Shown: piece after piece, positions 40,445 to 49,956 of the stretch
Layout of the letters: every line of letters starts with the position of its first letter
How positions within the stretch are numbered: the stretch's first letter is position 1
Source: CAVUEG01 sp963740525
GTDB taxonomy: Bacteria; Actinomycetota; Actinomycetes; Propionibacteriales; Nocardioidaceae
DNA: 64,000 nt
Reading direction: 5' to 3'
Assembly (NCBI GenBank): GCA_963740525.1
Contig: CAVUEG010000008.1
Coordinates: 62,001 to 126,000, forward strand
Notes under the pieces: generated by a model
Databases searched by the model: none
Told to the model about the DNA's origin: nothing
Seen by the model: the letters and a program-made list of their open reading frames with translations, nothing else
Program-made: the position numbers and the translations under genes

Positions 40445-41710
40445 TCAGCAGCCGGTCGCGGGCTCCCGGAAGCCGGGGTACGGGTTCAGGTCCCCCATGA
40501 ACGTGTAGCGACCGATGTTGTCGCTCGCGGTCTGCGTCGGCTGCGAGGTGGTGTTCGGCGCCTCCCGGGCGAACCAGGGCAAGAACACCTCGTCCTCCGG
40601 GTGCCAGGCGCCGTCGGCGTACGGCCCGGTGTCGTAGCTGTTGCCAGGCAGCGTGAAGCCGATGCCCACCACCGGGTCACCCGTCTCCAGGATCCCGGTG
40701 CAGCCGTACTGCGGGGCGGTCGGTGTGACCCACGGGTTGACGGTGTTGTTCACGAACGGGTCGTCGCCCCACTCCGCGATCTCGTGGCTGAGCGCGTGGA
40801 TGTCCCGCACGAAGGGGTCCGCACCGCCGTGCCCGTCACCGAACGTGCCCGGCGTCGTGTAGGCCGAGAAGGCGAAGGTCTGAACGCCCTGCCGGCCCTG
40901 GCCGTTGGTCGCACCGGACCCGTAGCCCACCGCCACCGAGGCACCGTGGTAGCCGATGATGCAGCAGCCGGCACCCTGGTTGAGCATCACGTTGTCGGTC
41001 AGGAAGATCGGCAGGTGCGTGGGATCGGTGTGACCCTGGCCCATCCACTGCTGGACCCGGTTGGAGAACCAGGAGACGTCGACCAGTCCGTAGGTCACCC
41101 CGCGGCTGTTCACGTAGGCGCCGCCCTTGCCCTTCGGCACCGTCAAGGTGATCGCGTCGTGCACCGTCGGCTGGCCGAGCTCGACGTGGTAGCCGGTGGC
41201 GGTCTTGTCGAACTGCGAACGCATGATCGCGTCCTCGTACTGCACGCCCGTGTTGCCCGCCGACAGCGGGCCCCCGTCACTGAGGTTGTCGGCGTCGCCC
41301 GACCGAGCAGTGCTCGTGTAGTCGGCGGCCTCGAAGATCGGCGAGGCTGCCGTGCGCCCCACCACGTCGGTGCCGTTGAGCGCGGTTCCGCCATTGGCGG
41401 TGAACACGATGTTGACTGGGATGAGGTCGGTCGGCGTGGTCGTCGAGCCGTTGGTCGCCGGGTCGGCGCCCACCATGTTGTAGCCGTAGGTGACGCCGTT
41501 CGTGGGATCGGTGAACTGTCCGTGCCAGTGCGCGACGGTCTTGTCCGTAGCCAGCGGTGCGGCCCCGCCCATCTCGGTGAACTCTGGACCGGACGGATCC
41601 TTCACGGGGAGCTTGGCCTGAGCGCCCAACGCTCCGGAGAGCCCGAGGGTGGTGGCCGCGACGGTTGCCAGGGCAGCCGTGGCGGTGGCGAGCTTGAAGA
41701 GACGATGCAT
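40445..41710 (-). CDS. Secreted protein with HEIAEW motif, putative metallopeptidase-like, function unknown
   Basis: A 421-residue exported protein. The signal peptide MHRLFKLATATAALATVAAT with LGAQA cleavage is clear, and AAGGAGGAAAG sits before ATG 41710. The mature part is rich in Gly/Thr/Asn and aromatic residues. IHALSHEIAEWGDDPFVNN, near residue 320, resembles a zinc-binding HExxE or HExxx...D motif, but it is not the usual HExxH. CCIIGYHGASVAVGYG carries a Cys pair. Expression is probably monocistronic, ended by the hairpin at 40340-40381. Enzymatic activity cannot be assigned. Confidence 0.75.
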   Translation of the reverse strand: MHRLFKLATATAALATVAATTLGLSGALGAQAKLPVKDPSGPEFTEMGGAAPLATDKTVAHWHGQFTDPTNGVTYGYNMVGADPATNGSTTTPTDLIPVNIVFTANGGTALNGTDVVGRTAASPIFEAADYTSTARSGDADNLSDGGPLSAGNTGVQYEDAIMRSQFDKTATGYHVELGQPTVHDAITLTVPKGKGGAYVNSRGVTYGLVDVSWFSNRVQQWMGQGHTDPTHLPIFLTDNVMLNQGAGCCIIGYHGASVAVGYGSGATNGQGRQGVQTFAFSAYTTPGTFGDGHGGADPFVRDIHALSHEIAEWGDDPFVNNTVNPWVTPTAPQYGCTGILETGDPVVGIGFTLPGNSYDTGPYADGAWHPEDEVFLPWFAREAPNTTSQPTQTASDNIGRYTFMGDLNPYPGFREPATGC

Positions 41711-41941
41711 GGTCTTTCCTCCTTCTGACAAGCATCGAGAACCACGCCGAGGAGTGACGTGCCCGCGAACGATCCTGCACCACACATGCGCTACTTGGGA
41801 AGACCAAGTTTCGGCCGTCAGGGGACCACGCGAGGGGCTGTCGGTCGTGGCCGGCTCGGCACCCAGGACCGGCCGCGGGTCGCTCATGCGCGCCCGCCGC
41901 GCTGGCAGTTTCGTCGCAAGAACGGGGTCCCACGCAAAGAG

Positions 41942-41985
41942 AGAACCGCCTCTGATCTGCGTTTCCGCAGGTCAGAGGCGGTTCT
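41942..41985 (-). terminator. Intrinsic terminator after tRNA-Pro
   Basis: A 20-bp stem (arms 41942-41961 and 41966-41985, one G-U pair) with loop TTTC lies just beyond the tRNA 3' end. On the minus strand it is followed by the pyrimidine-rich tail TCTCTTTGCG. Confidence 0.85.
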
Positions 41986-41989
41986 TCGG

Positions 41990-42063
<74 letters not shown>

Positions 42064-42155
42064 AAAGCCTTCCGTGGAAGGCCGGGTGAACACTATCGCA
42101 GCACCCTCGAAGATCAGGAATCGGCCCTGATCCACCCCACGGCGGCCCGCGAGCT

Positions 42156-43130
42156 TCAGCGGACCTCGGCGCTGTCCGCGGAGACCTTCAGGCTCGAGGC
42201 ATCCACCGCCACGAAGGCCGATGCGGGGATCCGCTTGAGGTCCGCGACCAGCCGGTCCGGCCAGTGGGCGTTGCGTTCGCCCTGGAAGAACCACGGCGAC
42301 CCGTTGTCGGCCAGGACCAGCCCATAGGTCTTCATCGCCCGGACGACGGCTCGCGCACCGGCGCCGTACCCCTTGGCGGAGAAGCCGGGCCGGAGCCGGA
42401 ACCGTGACCCCATCGGAGGGTAGGCGAGCCTGTCGCGCGACCCGGCGTCGTGGCGGGCCGGCCACAGGTGGTGCCGGCTGCTGACATCGGTGGTGAAGCG
42501 GATCGCGTGGTCGACGTGCCGGTCGCGGACCTCGTTCCAGCGCAGCAGGCCGGGAAGGATCGGCAGTCCCGCGGCGTCGGCCGATGTCCAGCCATCCGGC
42601 CGCAGTCGGTTGCTCCCCAGGGACCAGGTCGCCCCGGAGCCGGCTCGCCACCGGCCGTGACGCACCCGGGTGTTCCACGTCTCGTAGAGGCGGCAGGTGC
42701 CGCGGTCCACCACGACCGCGTGCTTGTCCCCGGAGGAGTTGCGGCCGCCCTCGATCCGCGTGTCCGAGCCGAACGGGTAGCGCAGGTGGTCGCTCTCGTC
42801 GGCGTAGTCGAAGCGGACCCGCACCCGCGGATGGGCGTGCCGGACGACGGTGACGGGGATCCCGTAGTCGGGTCCGTCGCCGTACGACGGCCCGAAGTCC
42901 GGGTGCAGGTGAACGTCCGTCGACATGTGCGAGAGCCACTGCCGGTTGCGTGCGTGCCGCGGCAGGTCTCGTACGTCGGCGTGCCAGTAGTTGTCGACCG
43001 GGAAGACCCGGCAGTGGGAACCCGCCACAGGGGCGGGCGCCCGCGTCTCGACCGCTCCCGCCTGAGGCGTGGCCAACGGCGCCACCCCCACGGCGAGCGA
43101 GGCCAGCACAAGACCGACGCCCCGGAGCAT
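42156..43130 (-). CDS. Secreted protein of unknown function
   Basis: A 324-residue exported protein. MLRGVGLVLASLAVGVAPLA is a signal peptide and cleavage is expected near AGAVET. The mature protein has paired Cys (SHCRVFP and GTCRLYE) and many His/Arg/Asp residues. HPDFGPSYGDGPDYGIPVTVV, DYADESDHLRYPFG, TWSLGSNRLRPDGWTSADA and SPWFFQGERNAHWP are characteristic segments found in actinobacterial exported proteins. No catalytic signature is recognised. It follows der by four bases on the same strand. Confidence 0.72.
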   Translation of the reverse strand: MLRGVGLVLASLAVGVAPLATPQAGAVETRAPAPVAGSHCRVFPVDNYWHADVRDLPRHARNRQWLSHMSTDVHLHPDFGPSYGDGPDYGIPVTVVRHAHPRVRVRFDYADESDHLRYPFGSDTRIEGGRNSSGDKHAVVVDRGTCRLYETWNTRVRHGRWRAGSGATWSLGSNRLRPDGWTSADAAGLPILPGLLRWNEVRDRHVDHAIRFTTDVSSRHHLWPARHDAGSRDRLAYPPMGSRFRLRPGFSAKGYGAGARAVVRAMKTYGLVLADNGSPWFFQGERNAHWPDRLVADLKRIPASAFVAVDASSLKVSADSAEVR

Positions 43131-43134
43131 GGCG

Positions 43135-44472
43135 CTAGCGCTTCCGCTTCTCGCGGGGACGCTGGGTGATGTGGATCGGCGTACCGATGAAGCCGAACTC
43201 CTCGCGGAGCCGACGCTCGATGAACCGGAGGTACGACGCCTCGAGCTTGCCGGAGGTGAACAGCACGAACGTCGGCGGCCCGATGGAAACCTGGGTGCCG
43301 AACAGGACCTTGGCCTGCTTGCCGCCACGCACCGGGTGCGGGTGCTCGCCCACGAGGCGTCCGAGGAACGCGTTCAGCGCACCGGTGCCGATCCGGGTCT
43401 CCCAGCCGCCGAGGGCAGCATCGAGGACCGGGACCAGCTTGTCGACGTGCCAGCCGGTGCGGGCGGTGATGTTCACCCGCGGCGCCCAGGGGACCCGGAC
43501 CAGGTCGCGCTCGATCTCCTTGTCCAGGTAGTAGCGGCGCTCCTCGTCGACCAGGTCCCACTTGTTGAAGGCGATCACCAGCGCGCGGCCGGTCTCGGCA
43601 ACGGTGCTGAGGATCCGCAGGTCCTGCTCGGTGACCGGCATCGAGGCGTCGACGACCAGGACGCAGACCTCGGCGCGCTCGACGGCGGTCGCCGTGCGCA
43701 GGGAGGCGTAGTACTCGTGACCGGAGGCTTCCTTGACCCGCTTGCGGATGCCCGCGGTGTCGATGAACCGCCAGGTGCGGCCGCCGAGCTGGACCAGCTC
43801 GTCGACCGGGTCGACCGTGGTACCGGCGACGTCGTCGACGACGACCCGGTCCTCCTTGGCCAGCTTGTTCAGCAGCGAGGACTTGCCGACGTTGGGCTTG
43901 CCGACGATCGCGACGCGACGCGGGCCGCCCATCGGCTCGAACGACTCCGGAGGAGTTTCCGGGAGTGCGGCCAGGATCGCGTCCAGCATGTCGCCGGAGC
44001 CACGGCCGTGCAGCGCGGAGACCGGGTAGGGCTCGCCGAGACCGAGGTTCCACAGCGAGGCCGCCTCCATCTCGCCGCGCTGGTCGTCGACCTTGTTCGC
44101 GGCGAGGATGACCGGCTTGTCGGCACGGCGCAGGATCTTCACGACCGCCTCGTCGACATCCGTGATCCCGATCGTGGCGTCGACGACGAAGAGCACCGCG
44201 TCGGCGATGTTCACCGCGACCTCAGCCTGGCCGGCGATCCGCTCGGCCAGACCGCGGGCATCGGGGTCCCAGCCACCGGTGTCGACGACGGTGAACGCGC
44301 GGCCGTTCCAGTTGGCGTCGTAGGAGACCCGGTCCCGGGTGACCCCGGGGACGTCCTCGACGACCGCCTCGCGGCGGCCCAGGATCCGGTTGACCAGCGT
44401 CGACTTGCCGACGTTGGGTCGTCCGACCACGGCGAGTACGGGCACAGGCCCGGTCGCGGGTTGCTCAGTCAT
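43135..44472 (-). CDS. der: Ribosome biogenesis GTPase Der (EngA)
   Basis: A 445-residue protein with two GTPase domains in tandem and a C-terminal KH-like domain. Domain 1 has VGRPNVGKSTLVNRIL, DTGGW and NKVD; domain 2 has VGKPNVGKSSLLNKLA, DTAGI and NKWD. The KH-like part ends in HITQRPREKRKR. Der acts in 50S subunit maturation. It overlaps plsC by eight bases and is part of the conserved cmk-plsC-der unit seen in many Actinobacteria. Confidence 0.97.
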   Translation of the reverse strand: MTEQPATGPVPVLAVVGRPNVGKSTLVNRILGRREAVVEDVPGVTRDRVSYDANWNGRAFTVVDTGGWDPDARGLAERIAGQAEVAVNIADAVLFVVDATIGITDVDEAVVKILRRADKPVILAANKVDDQRGEMEAASLWNLGLGEPYPVSALHGRGSGDMLDAILAALPETPPESFEPMGGPRRVAIVGKPNVGKSSLLNKLAKEDRVVVDDVAGTTVDPVDELVQLGGRTWRFIDTAGIRKRVKEASGHEYYASLRTATAVERAEVCVLVVDASMPVTEQDLRILSTVAETGRALVIAFNKWDLVDEERRYYLDKEIERDLVRVPWAPRVNITARTGWHVDKLVPVLDAALGGWETRIGTGALNAFLGRLVGEHPHPVRGGKQAKVLFGTQVSIGPPTFVLFTSGKLEASYLRFIERRLREEFGFIGTPIHITQRPREKRKR

Positions 44473-45232
44473 CGTTGTTTCCTCGCGAGGTCACCTGACG
44501 CAGGTCCTCGATGTCGTCCTCGGTCAGACCGGGCATGGGCCCCGGCAGCGCCTGCCCGGTCCGGGCCAGGGCCTGGTCCAGGTGTGCGCGCATGGTCTGT
44601 CGCAGCTTTTCGGCTGCCGCACGTCGCTCCGGCTGGGTGCGGGGCCACGGCGTACGGGTCAAGTAGACAGGCTCGCCATACACCACGTCGAATCGCGCAC
44701 CGCGCGCAGGCACCGAGTCCACGCCCCCACCGGGCTCCCGAGTGCCGAGGAACACACACGGAACGACCGGAGCGCCCGTCACCAGCGCGAAGTACGCCGC
44801 GCCGCCCTGGCTGCCCCTCAGCTCCCCGTCCCCGCGGGTTCCCTCCGGGAAGAGCCCGATCACACCGTCGTCGCGCAGCACCCGCAGCGCGGTCTTGACC
44901 GCTCGCGGGTCGGGCTCGTAGCGCGTCACCGGTATCTGGCCCACCAGCCTGAGACCCCGCCCCATGTGCCCCACGAACATCTCGCGCTTGGTCAGAACAT
45001 GGATCGGGCGCGGGTTGTACGCCGCCAGCAGGGGTCCGTCCATCAGCCCGATGTGGTTGCACGCGACCACCACCGGCCCGGTGCGCGGGACGTGCTCCGC
45101 CCCCGTGACGTGCACGTCCCAGCGGTGGTCGAAGACCCGCCGGGCGACCGGTCGCAGGGTGCGGTACAGCCGGCTCGGGGGTCGCCGTACGCCGTCGGAG
45201 CGCGGCAGGTCGAGGTGGGAGCCCGAGGTCAC
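44465..45232 (-). CDS. plsC: 1-acyl-sn-glycerol-3-phosphate acyltransferase-like
   Basis: A 255-residue acyltransferase. VVACNHIGLMDGPLLA has the HX4D catalytic motif, and GLFPEGTRGDGELRG the substrate phosphate motif. It would acylate lysophosphatidate in membrane lipid synthesis. It lies between cmk (four-base overlap) and der (eight-base overlap). This cmk-plsC pair is common and suggests coordinated growth control. Alternative acyl acceptors are possible because the family is broad. Confidence 0.9.
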   Translation of the reverse strand: MTSGSHLDLPRSDGVRRPPSRLYRTLRPVARRVFDHRWDVHVTGAEHVPRTGPVVVACNHIGLMDGPLLAAYNPRPIHVLTKREMFVGHMGRGLRLVGQIPVTRYEPDPRAVKTALRVLRDDGVIGLFPEGTRGDGELRGSQGGAAYFALVTGAPVVPCVFLGTREPGGGVDSVPARGARFDVVYGEPVYLTRTPWPRTQPERRAAAEKLRQTMRAHLDQALARTGQALPGPMPGLTEDDIEDLRQVTSRGNNDD

Positions 45233-45918
45233 GCGAGCCCCACGCGGGACTGCACGAGCCGGACCACCTCGTCGACGACCTCGGCCAGGGAGTACGGCGT
45301 GGTGTCGAGGTGGACGGCGTCGTCGGCCATCATCAGCGGCGAGGCGGTCCGGCCGGAGTCGAGGCGGTCGCGCCGGATCAGGTCGGCCTGGGTGTCGGCG
45401 ACGCTGCCTTCGGTCGCGGCCCCGTCCAGCCCACTGAGCTCAGCGGTACGCCGAGCGGCACGGGCCCCGGCGTCGGCGGTGAGGTAGACCTTCACGGCCG
45501 CGTTCGGGACCACCACGGTGCCGATGTCGCGGCCCTCCACGACGATCCCGCCCTCCCCGATGATGCTGCGCTGCAGCTCCAGCAGCCGGGCTCGCACCTG
45601 CGGCACGGCACTGACGGCGCTGACGGCAGTGGTGACGGCCTGACCGCGGATCGGTCCCGAGACGTCGGCGCCGTCGATCGTGATCGTGGGTGACTGTGGG
45701 TCGGTGCCGGACTCGAGCACCGGCCGGCCGGCCGCCTCGGCGATGGCCGCCTCGTCATGCACGTCCACCCCGTGCTCGAGCATCCAGTGCGTCATCGCGC
45801 GGTACATCGCGCCGGTGTCGAGGTACCGCAGACCGAGCCGGATCGCGACGCCCCTCGAGGTGCTGGACTTCCCGGACCCGGACGGTCCGTCCATCGCCAC
45901 GACGACGTTGCTGCTCAC
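45229..45918 (-). CDS. cmk: Cytidylate kinase
   Basis: A 229-residue (d)CMP kinase that makes CDP/dCDP for nucleic acid and lipid synthesis. VVAMDGPSGSGKSSTSRGVA is the P-loop, YLDTGAMYRAMTHWML the CMP-binding region, and EGRDIGTVVVPNAAVKVYLTA with RRDRLDSGRTASPLM the C-terminal active-site part. The GTG at 45918 is five bases from AGGAG and is chosen over the GTG at 45924, which would touch the Shine-Dalgarno sequence. Its stop overlaps the plsC start. Confidence 0.95.
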   Translation of the reverse strand: MSSNVVVAMDGPSGSGKSSTSRGVAIRLGLRYLDTGAMYRAMTHWMLEHGVDVHDEAAIAEAAGRPVLESGTDPQSPTITIDGADVSGPIRGQAVTTAVSAVSAVPQVRARLLELQRSIIGEGGIVVEGRDIGTVVVPNAAVKVYLTADAGARAARRTAELSGLDGAATEGSVADTQADLIRRDRLDSGRTASPLMMADDAVHLDTTPYSLAEVVDEVVRLVQSRVGLA

Positions 45919-45961
45919 ACACACTCCTGCGCTCGGGACGGCCCTGGTGATCGCGTGGAGT

Positions 45962-47057
45962 TTACCGGTGTGTGGTCCAGTCCCTCGACTCGAGCGCGAC
46001 GAGCAGGTGCTCGGCCTCCTCCTCAGCCACGGTGAGCTCCACCAGCCCCACGGGACGACCCGGATCGTGGTCGATCCTCAGGTCCTCGACGTTGACCCCG
46101 ATCTCCCCGATGTCGGCGAACAGGCGGGCCAGCTCGCCGGGCCGGTCGGGCACCGCGACGTACACGTCCTGGGTGGCCACCAGCGGCCCGCCGTGCTTGC
46201 CCGGGATCGCCAACGTCCCCGCCACGCCGCTGGCAAGGAGCGTGCCGAGTGCCTCGCGCTCCCCCGAGTCCACGGCCGCGATCAGCCGGTCAAGGTCCCC
46301 GCGCACCTCGACGAGAAGGTCCCGTACGGCCTCGGAGTTGGCGCTGATGATCTGCTGCCACAGCCGGGGGTCCCCGGCCGCCACCCGGGTCACGTCGCGC
46401 ACCCCCTGGCCCGAGAGCACCAGCTGGGCGGGCGCAGCGCCGGCCAGCCGGCCCGCCACCAGGGCCGCCATCAGGTGCGGGAGGTGGGAGGTCCGGGCGA
46501 CGGCGCTGTCGTGCTCGTCCGGCGACATCGCGACCGGCACCGCTCCGACCGCACGAGCCAGTGCGGTGACGGCGTCGAGCGCGCCACCGGAGGTGGTCGC
46601 GTGCGGCGTGACCGCCCACGGGCGACCGTCGAAGAGGGCCGCGGAGGCCGCCAGCGGACCGGAGCGTTCGCTGCCCGCCATCGGGTGGCTGCCGACGTAG
46701 CGGGTCAGCGCGTCCTCGTCGACCCGATCACGTACGGCGGCCAGGGGCGCGCTCTTCGACGCTTCCGACGTCGGTCACCACCGCGTCGCTGCTCACCAGC
46801 GCGTCCGCCACGGCCTCCGCCACGAAGTCAGGGGGTACCGCGACCACGACCAGGGCGGGCCGGTCCGTCTCCCGCCGGGGGCGGCCGGCGCCGAGCCCGG
46901 AGGCGGTGCGCAGGTGCTCGGCCGAGACGTCGCTGAGCAGCACCTCGACCCCGCACCTGGTCAGCGCCAGGCCCAGCGAGGTGCCGAGCAGACCGGCTCC
47001 GACGATGTGGACCGGTCCGGTCAGCGCCGGCGCTCGGTCGAGGTCGGGGCCGGTCAT
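45962..47057 (-). pseudogene. tyrA: Prephenate dehydrogenase with ACT domain, one extra base
   Basis: Would oxidise and decarboxylate prephenate to 4-hydroxyphenylpyruvate for tyrosine. The N-terminal part (GPVHIVGAGLLGTSLGLALTR, VVVAVPPDFVAEAV, VVTDVGSV) reads from ATG 47057. The frame is then lost at an extra base at 46757. It resumes with SHPMAGSERSG (substrate His-Pro), HATTSGGALDAV, and a C-terminal ACT domain (VYVAVPDRPGELARLFADIGEIGVNVEDLRI) likely for tyrosine feedback. Removing one C restores a 364-residue enzyme. The start overlaps the aroH stop. In a prototroph this gene should work, so an assembly error is suspected. Confidence 0.9.
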
Positions 47058-47443
47058 CGGGGCTCGTCGGGGACCGAGCGGACCCGGGTCAGGTCGCTGC
47101 GCAGCGCGGCGGCGCCGTGCAGGTACACGTGGGTTACGTCGGCGCGCGCCAGGTCGGTCTCGACGTGGGCCATCATCCGCACCACGCGCGGCATGGAGCC
47201 CTCGATCTCGAGCTCGCGGGCGCACAGCAGCGGGACGTCCCCGAAGCCGAGCCTGCGCGCCGCGTAGGCGGGGAACTCCGCGACCAGGTCTGAGGTGGCG
47301 GTGAAGATCACGCTGATGAAGTCGTCGACCCCGAGGCCGTTGGCGCTCATCACGTCGAGCACCATCTCGGCCACCCGGTCGAGCATGTGCTCGCGGGTGT
47401 CCTCCTCGAGCTGGGTCGCCCCTCGCACGGCACGCACCGCCAC
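47054..47443 (-). CDS. aroH: Chorismate mutase, AroH class
   Basis: A 129-residue trimeric-type chorismate mutase. VRAVRGATQLEEDTREHMLD has the N-terminal Arg, DDFISVIFTATSDLVAEFPA, PLLCARELEIEGSMPRVVRMM (Cys and Arg of the active site), and VTHVYLHGAA (Tyr) complete the set. It makes prephenate, the substrate of tyrA, whose start overlaps its stop. GTG 47443 has GGAGG upstream. The rluB-aroH-tyrA-cmk order is frequent in Nocardioides-like genomes. Confidence 0.95.
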   Translation of the reverse strand: MAVRAVRGATQLEEDTREHMLDRVAEMVLDVMSANGLGVDDFISVIFTATSDLVAEFPAYAARRLGFGDVPLLCARELEIEGSMPRVVRMMAHVETDLARADVTHVYLHGAAALRSDLTRVRSVPDEPR

Positions 47444-47520
47444 GTCATCGCCTCCTCCGCCGCTCGCGACCGACCCTAGTGGGTGGACCTGACGAGGTAC
47501 CGACGCCGTTCGGCCACCGG

Positions 47521-48257
47521 TCAGAGCGAGGCGGCGTCGAGCAGGGTGCCCAGCTCCTCGAGCGTGAGCTCGCGCAGCTCGCCCGAGCGGAGGCCGCGGA
47601 GCACCACGGGACCGATCGCGGTGCGCGTCAGCCGGACCACGGGGTGCCCGACCTGGTCCAGCATCCGGCGCACGATCCGGTTGCGGCCCTCGTGGATCAC
47701 CAGCTCGACGATCGAGCGCTCCCTGCTCGTCGAGACCACCTTGAAGCCGGTCACCTGCACCGGCCCGTCGTCGAGGGTGATCCCGGACAGCAGCCGTGGG
47801 CCCAGGGCCTTGTCGACCACGCCTTCGACCTCCGCGACGTAGGTCTTGTCCACCTCGTACGACGGGTGCGCCATCCGGTGGGCGAAGTCGCCGTCGTTGG
47901 TGAGCAGGATCAGCCCCTCGGTGTCGGTGTCGAGACGACCGACGTGGAAGAGCCGCTCCGGGCGATCGGCGACGAGGTCGGCGAGGTTCCTGCGCCCTTC
48001 GGGGTCCGACATCGTCGAGACCACGCCACGCGGCTTGTTCACGACGAGATAGACGTGGGCACTGATCGGGGCAGCCGGCGCCCCTGGACCCGGATCACGG
48101 CGACCCTGGGGTCGACCTTGGTGCCGAGGCGGGTGACCACCTCGCCGTCGACCTCCACCTCGCCGCCGAGCATCAGCTCCTCGCACTTGCGACGGCTCGC
48201 CACCCCTGACTGGGCGAGCAGCTTCTGCAGCCGGATCAGGCCGTCGTCGTCACTCAC
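47521..48257 (-). pseudogene. rluB: Ribosomal large-subunit pseudouridine synthase RluB-like, one missing base
   Basis: Would modify 23S rRNA uridine to pseudouridine. The S4 domain (LIRLQKLLAQSGVASRRKCEELMLGGEVEVDG) reads from ATG 48257 to VAVIRVQG. One base is missing around 48081-48090. The other frame then carries VYLVVNKPRGVVSTMSDPEG, HVGRLDTDTEGLILLTNDG (catalytic Asp) and IHEGRNRIVRRMLDQVGHPV. Adding a base gives a 245-residue protein of normal length. It overlaps scpB by eight bases, as in other Actinobacteria. Confidence 0.9.
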
Positions 48258-48975
48258 CTGAGGTCCCGGCCCCCTGCGGCGCGACGGACTCGTCGGCCGC
48301 GAGCTCGGACTCCCCGAACCCGTCCGGGTCGATGTCGAGGTCGCCCATCTCGGGCAGGAAGGGCGCCAGCTCGGGGAGGTCGTCGAGCGAGCTGATGCCG
48401 ATGCGCTCCAGGAAGTAGCTCGTCGTGCGATAGAGCAGGGCGCCGGTCTCGTGCTCGGTGCCGCACTCCTCGACCAGGCCGCGTGACACTAGCGTGCGCA
48501 TCACCCCGTCGACGTTCACCCCGCGCACCGCCGACACCCGTGCCCGGTTGACCGGCTGCTTGTAGGCCACGACGGCCAGCGTCTCGAGGGCGGCCTGGGT
48601 CAGTCGCGCCTGCTGCCCGTCGAGCACGAACTTCTCCACGACCGCGGCATACTCCTCGCGGGTGTAGAAGCGCCACCCGCCGGCGACGTTGCGCAGCTCG
48701 AAGCCGCGACCCTGCTCGTCGTACTCCTGCGCGAGGGTGGCGAGCGCCGCAGACACCTCGGTGACCGGGTAGCCCACGACGCTGGCCAGGGACACCTGGT
48801 CGAGCGGCTGGTCGGCGACCATCAGGATCGCCTCGAGTGCGGGCCGGAGTGCCGCGATCGGCACGGCCAGGGTCTCCGCGTCGGTGACCGAGTCGCCGTC
48901 GACGACCTCCCGTTCCGGCTCCGGCGCCGGCTCCGGCACCGCTGCCGCCTGCTCGGTCTGGTCCTGCTCGCTCAC
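48250..48975 (-). CDS. scpB: Segregation and condensation protein ScpB
   Basis: A 241-residue protein with two winged-helix domains. IAALRPALEAILMVADQPLDQVSLASVVG, VAGGWRFYTREEYAAVVEKFVL, QARLTQAALETLAVVAYKQPVNRARVSAVRGVN and GLVEECGTEHETGALLYRTT are typical. It binds ScpA in the SMC complex for chromosome segregation. It overlaps both scpA (four bases) and rluB (eight bases). Acidic N- and C-terminal tails are present. Confidence 0.96.
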   Translation of the reverse strand: MSEQDQTEQAAAVPEPAPEPEREVVDGDSVTDAETLAVPIAALRPALEAILMVADQPLDQVSLASVVGYPVTEVSAALATLAQEYDEQGRGFELRNVAGGWRFYTREEYAAVVEKFVLDGQQARLTQAALETLAVVAYKQPVNRARVSAVRGVNVDGVMRTLVSRGLVEECGTEHETGALLYRTTSYFLERIGISSLDDLPELAPFLPEMGDLDIDPDGFGESELAADESVAPQGAGTSGE

Positions 48976-49955
48976 GTCACGTCCTCGTCGGTCGTCTGAT
49001 CGGTCTCGCCGGCGGCCCCGTCGCCGGAACCGTCGGCCTCCTCGGCTCCCTGGCCGGGGGTCTCCTGACCAGTGCTGTCCTGGTCGGGGGTGCCCTCGCC
49101 GGGCGGCGCGCCGTCGAACTCGTCGGTGATCTCGATCTCTCCCTCCTCGGCCCCGGTCCAGCGGACCGTCAGCTCACCCAGCGGTGTCATCTGGTCGAAC
49201 GACACCGCCCCCTCGCGGAAAAGCTCGAGCAGGGCAAGGAAGCGGGCCACCTTGGTCAGGGTGTCCGGGGCATCCCCCGACAGTGCGCGGAACGTCATCG
49301 TCCCCTGTCGGCGCAGCCGGTCGACCATCACCATGGCCTGCTCCTTGACGCTCACCGTGGGCGCGTGGATGTGCGCCAACGAGAGCTCGAAGACCGGCTT
49401 GGGCTCCATCGCCTTCGCGGCGAGCGCCGCGAACTCGTCGAGCCCGAGCCCGATCAAGACGTCCGGGAGCAGGGTGGCGAACCTCTCCTCGAGGCCCACC
49501 GCACGGGGGTGCCGCCGCGACTCCCCTGCGATGCGCTTCTCGAGAACCGCCGCGACCAGCTTGAAGGCGCGGTACTGCAGGAGCCGCGCGAAGAGCAGGT
49601 CGCGGGCTTCCAGCAGCGCCAGGTCGTCCTCGTCCTCGACGTCACCCTGAGGCAGCAGTCGCGCGGCCTTGAGGTCGAGCAGCGTCGAGGCCACCAGCAG
49701 GAACGAGGTGGTCTGCTCGAGGTCCCAGATGGGACCTCCCGCTTTGATATGGGCGATGAACTCGTCCGTGACCCGCGAGAGCGCCACCTCGGTGATGTCC
49801 AGCTTGTGCTTGGCGATCAGGCTGAGCAGAAGGTCGAACGGCCCCTCGAAGTTGTCCAGGTGCAGAGCGAAGGCCGGTGTCTCCGCGGGAGCCGCGAGCT
49901 CACCGCCGGCACCGGCCACGTCTGCCTCGGGCACGACCCGCGTGGTCATGCCCAC
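48972..49955 (-). CDS. scpA: Segregation and condensation protein ScpA
   Basis: A 327-residue kleisin. LHLDNFEGPFDLLLSLIAKHKLDITEVALSRVTDEFI is the conserved SMC-head-binding N-terminus, FLLVASTLLDLKAARLLP follows, and VDRLRRQGTMTFRAL leads to the C-terminal winged helix. An acidic tail (EDSTG-like, Pro/Gln/Glu rich) ends the protein. It bridges SMC heads together with ScpB. Its start lies two bases from the stop of the small ribbon-helix-helix-like gene. Confidence 0.96.
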   Translation of the reverse strand: MGMTTRVVPEADVAGAGGELAAPAETPAFALHLDNFEGPFDLLLSLIAKHKLDITEVALSRVTDEFIAHIKAGGPIWDLEQTTSFLLVASTLLDLKAARLLPQGDVEDEDDLALLEARDLLFARLLQYRAFKLVAAVLEKRIAGESRRHPRAVGLEERFATLLPDVLIGLGLDEFAALAAKAMEPKPVFELSLAHIHAPTVSVKEQAMVMVDRLRRQGTMTFRALSGDAPDTLTKVARFLALLELFREGAVSFDQMTPLGELTVRWTGAEEGEIEITDEFDGAPPGEGTPDQDSTGQETPGQGAEEADGSGDGAAGETDQTTDEDVT

Positions 49956-49956
49956 G

